Shown piece by piece: positions 62,659 to 64,000 of a stretch of DNA of 64,000 nucleotides. The notes below the pieces were generated by a model. It saw only the letters and a program-made list of their open reading frames with translations. It did not search any database and was not told the DNA's origin. The position numbers and the translations under genes were made by a program. This stretch comes from Typha latifolia (Eukaryota > Streptophyta > Magnoliopsida > Poales > Typhaceae). Every line of letters begins with the position of its first letter. Positions within the stretch are counted from its first letter, which is position 1. The stretch lies in contig CM034108.1 of assembly GCA_019914945.1 (NCBI GenBank), positions 4,412,001 to 4,476,000 on the forward strand, in the 5' to 3' direction.

Positions 62659-64000
62659 AATCTTGAGAGGGTATTTAGGCAGCCACTTTCACTACAATAA
62701 TGTCTTTCTTCTTTGGTTGGCAAGCCCTTAGTCACAAATATTGATAAGGTATTTAGGGTGAAGTTTTCTCATTGTCATTTAGCTCAAAAACAAAATTCCA
62801 TTATTTCTTAAACTTCCAAAAAGAAGGGCATCTTAAATTAGTTGCATAAATCTTGTGTTACTAGTTTACCTGTCAAAAATAAATAAATAAAAATTAAACC
62901 TCTGGTAATAAACAAATAAAATATAAGATAGCGGGCGAATAATAATAAAGACAAAATGTAAGATATTTCTACACTTTCCTCAATTCTAATACAAAAACTA
63001 GGGTAATACTATAATTGTGATGAGGAATTATTAGGCACTCCACTTCTTTATGCCTCCTTTTGCCTTTTTCTGTTCCAAAACTATGGATTGGAATACTAGC
63101 ACTCCCTTCTTTTCAGACCTAACACCATTATAGAGAGAGACATACATGGGAAAAATAAAAGTACAAATCCCTCCATCTCTCTCCCTCATCTCAAATTTAG
63201 GCTGAATGGGTCCTACAAGAGTTGATAATTTAACAGTGTAGGTCATTGTCCTTCAAATTGAAATGTGGCACATCCAAGGCCATGGTTTGGTTATGTGTAA
63301 GAGAAAAAAGGAGTACAGTTTGCAACAAGGAGTCATTCATGAGGAACATAGGTTTTGTCCCAATCAAGCTGAAGTACATGATAAGTTTATTCCTTTGCTT
63401 CCTTTGTCACCCTACAATTATCATCACCAGTGAAAGCTACATGCAGTTGAATGGATGGATATATTGTGGGTCTATTTACCCCCTCCTCCCCCTCCTCCTC
63501 CTGATGGATTTAGATATTTGAATGGATCAAGCCAATGGTTTTGTTAGAGGAATTTATGCAATCTGCTTCACTGACCTAAAGATGAAAGCTAGGTCTATTG
63601 CTCTTTTATCTCTATCATTAAAATGTGCTTGGTTATATTACCACTGGCAAGAGGTTCTTTTTATGCTTTGACAACAACAAGAGAAACCCAATCTTCTAGA
63701 GAGAATTTTCTCTTTTGTGTGTGTATGTGTGTGTAAAATAGATGCATAAGAAGTTCAAATGATAAAAAAAAAAAATCATTAGCAAATTTCCGTAAAGCGA
63801 GCAATAATAGTACTAGAATATCTATGATATTATGTCAAAAAAATTTAAGCTATTAGATAACAAACCAACAACGGGATAAAAAGAATCATAAGATTGATCG
63901 CTTTACAGCTAGATTAATTATACGGGTGGTGCGAGGAATGTCCTATTATAAGCCATAATTTCTCTTGGCCATAAGGAGATACCACCTAATGCAAATAGTA
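60901..64000. other. Right-end intergenic region
   Basis: AT-rich DNA has a (CT)n run at 62625-62657 and short poly(A) runs at about 61527 and 63763. Open frames here (for example 63031-63246 and 63246-63521) are short, overlapping and not recognised. I find no supportable gene. Confidence 0.5.

Overview
The window looks like nuclear DNA of a flowering plant, most likely a monocot. Genes are intron-rich, first exons such as that of GNOM are GC-rich, promoters carry telo-box motifs, and AT-rich spacers and large introns are filled with LTR-retrotransposon and hAT debris. A palm or similar genome is my guess only; the species cannot be fixed from the sequence. I see no prokaryotic, organellar or viral gene, and no new biochemical system. 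The interesting content is how nested transposons have built the introns and spacers.

Five genes can be supported. (1) A MON2 homologue on the plus strand enters from the left edge and runs to 19822: 25 in-frame exons, 1041 residues, N-terminal part outside the window. (2) A TSR2-type pre-rRNA processing gene lies at 21494-27284, plus strand, 4 exons, 197 aa. (3) A GNOM-type ARF guanine-nucleotide exchange factor lies at 33359-28893, minus strand, 2 exons, 1440 aa. It carries the Sec7 catalytic glutamate and the methionine linked to brefeldin A sensitivity. (4) A mitochondrial single-stranded DNA-binding protein gene lies at 43821-53257, plus strand, 6 exons, 206 aa. Its last exon encodes only a few residues after a 6.45 kb intron. 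(5) A single-exon DUF1677 gene lies at 54571-54275, minus strand.

Layout: 1-19.8 kb MON2, with a 6.2 kb intron (5493-11665) full of nested elements; 19.8-21.5 kb spacer with an unexplained open exon-like segment and a hAT-like element; 21.5-27.3 kb TSR2, with a 4.4 kb intron holding an LTR-like element; 27.3-28.9 kb convergent spacer; 28.9-33.4 kb GNOM; 33.4-43.8 kb AT-rich spacer with a degenerate repeat tract and a minus-strand LTR retroelement (two LTRs, tRNA-Met-type primer site, gag relic), itself carrying nested elements; 43.8-53.3 kb mtSSB; 53.3-64 kb DUF1677 followed by transposon remnants, including a hAT element with a perfect 8-bp target duplication.

MON2 and GNOM, both members of the large ARF-GEF-related group in Golgi/endosome traffic, are only about 9 kb apart and face each other with TSR2 between them. 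Four related LTR-like sequences in the same orientation occupy one long intron each of MON2, TSR2 and mtSSB, plus the GNOM-mtSSB spacer.
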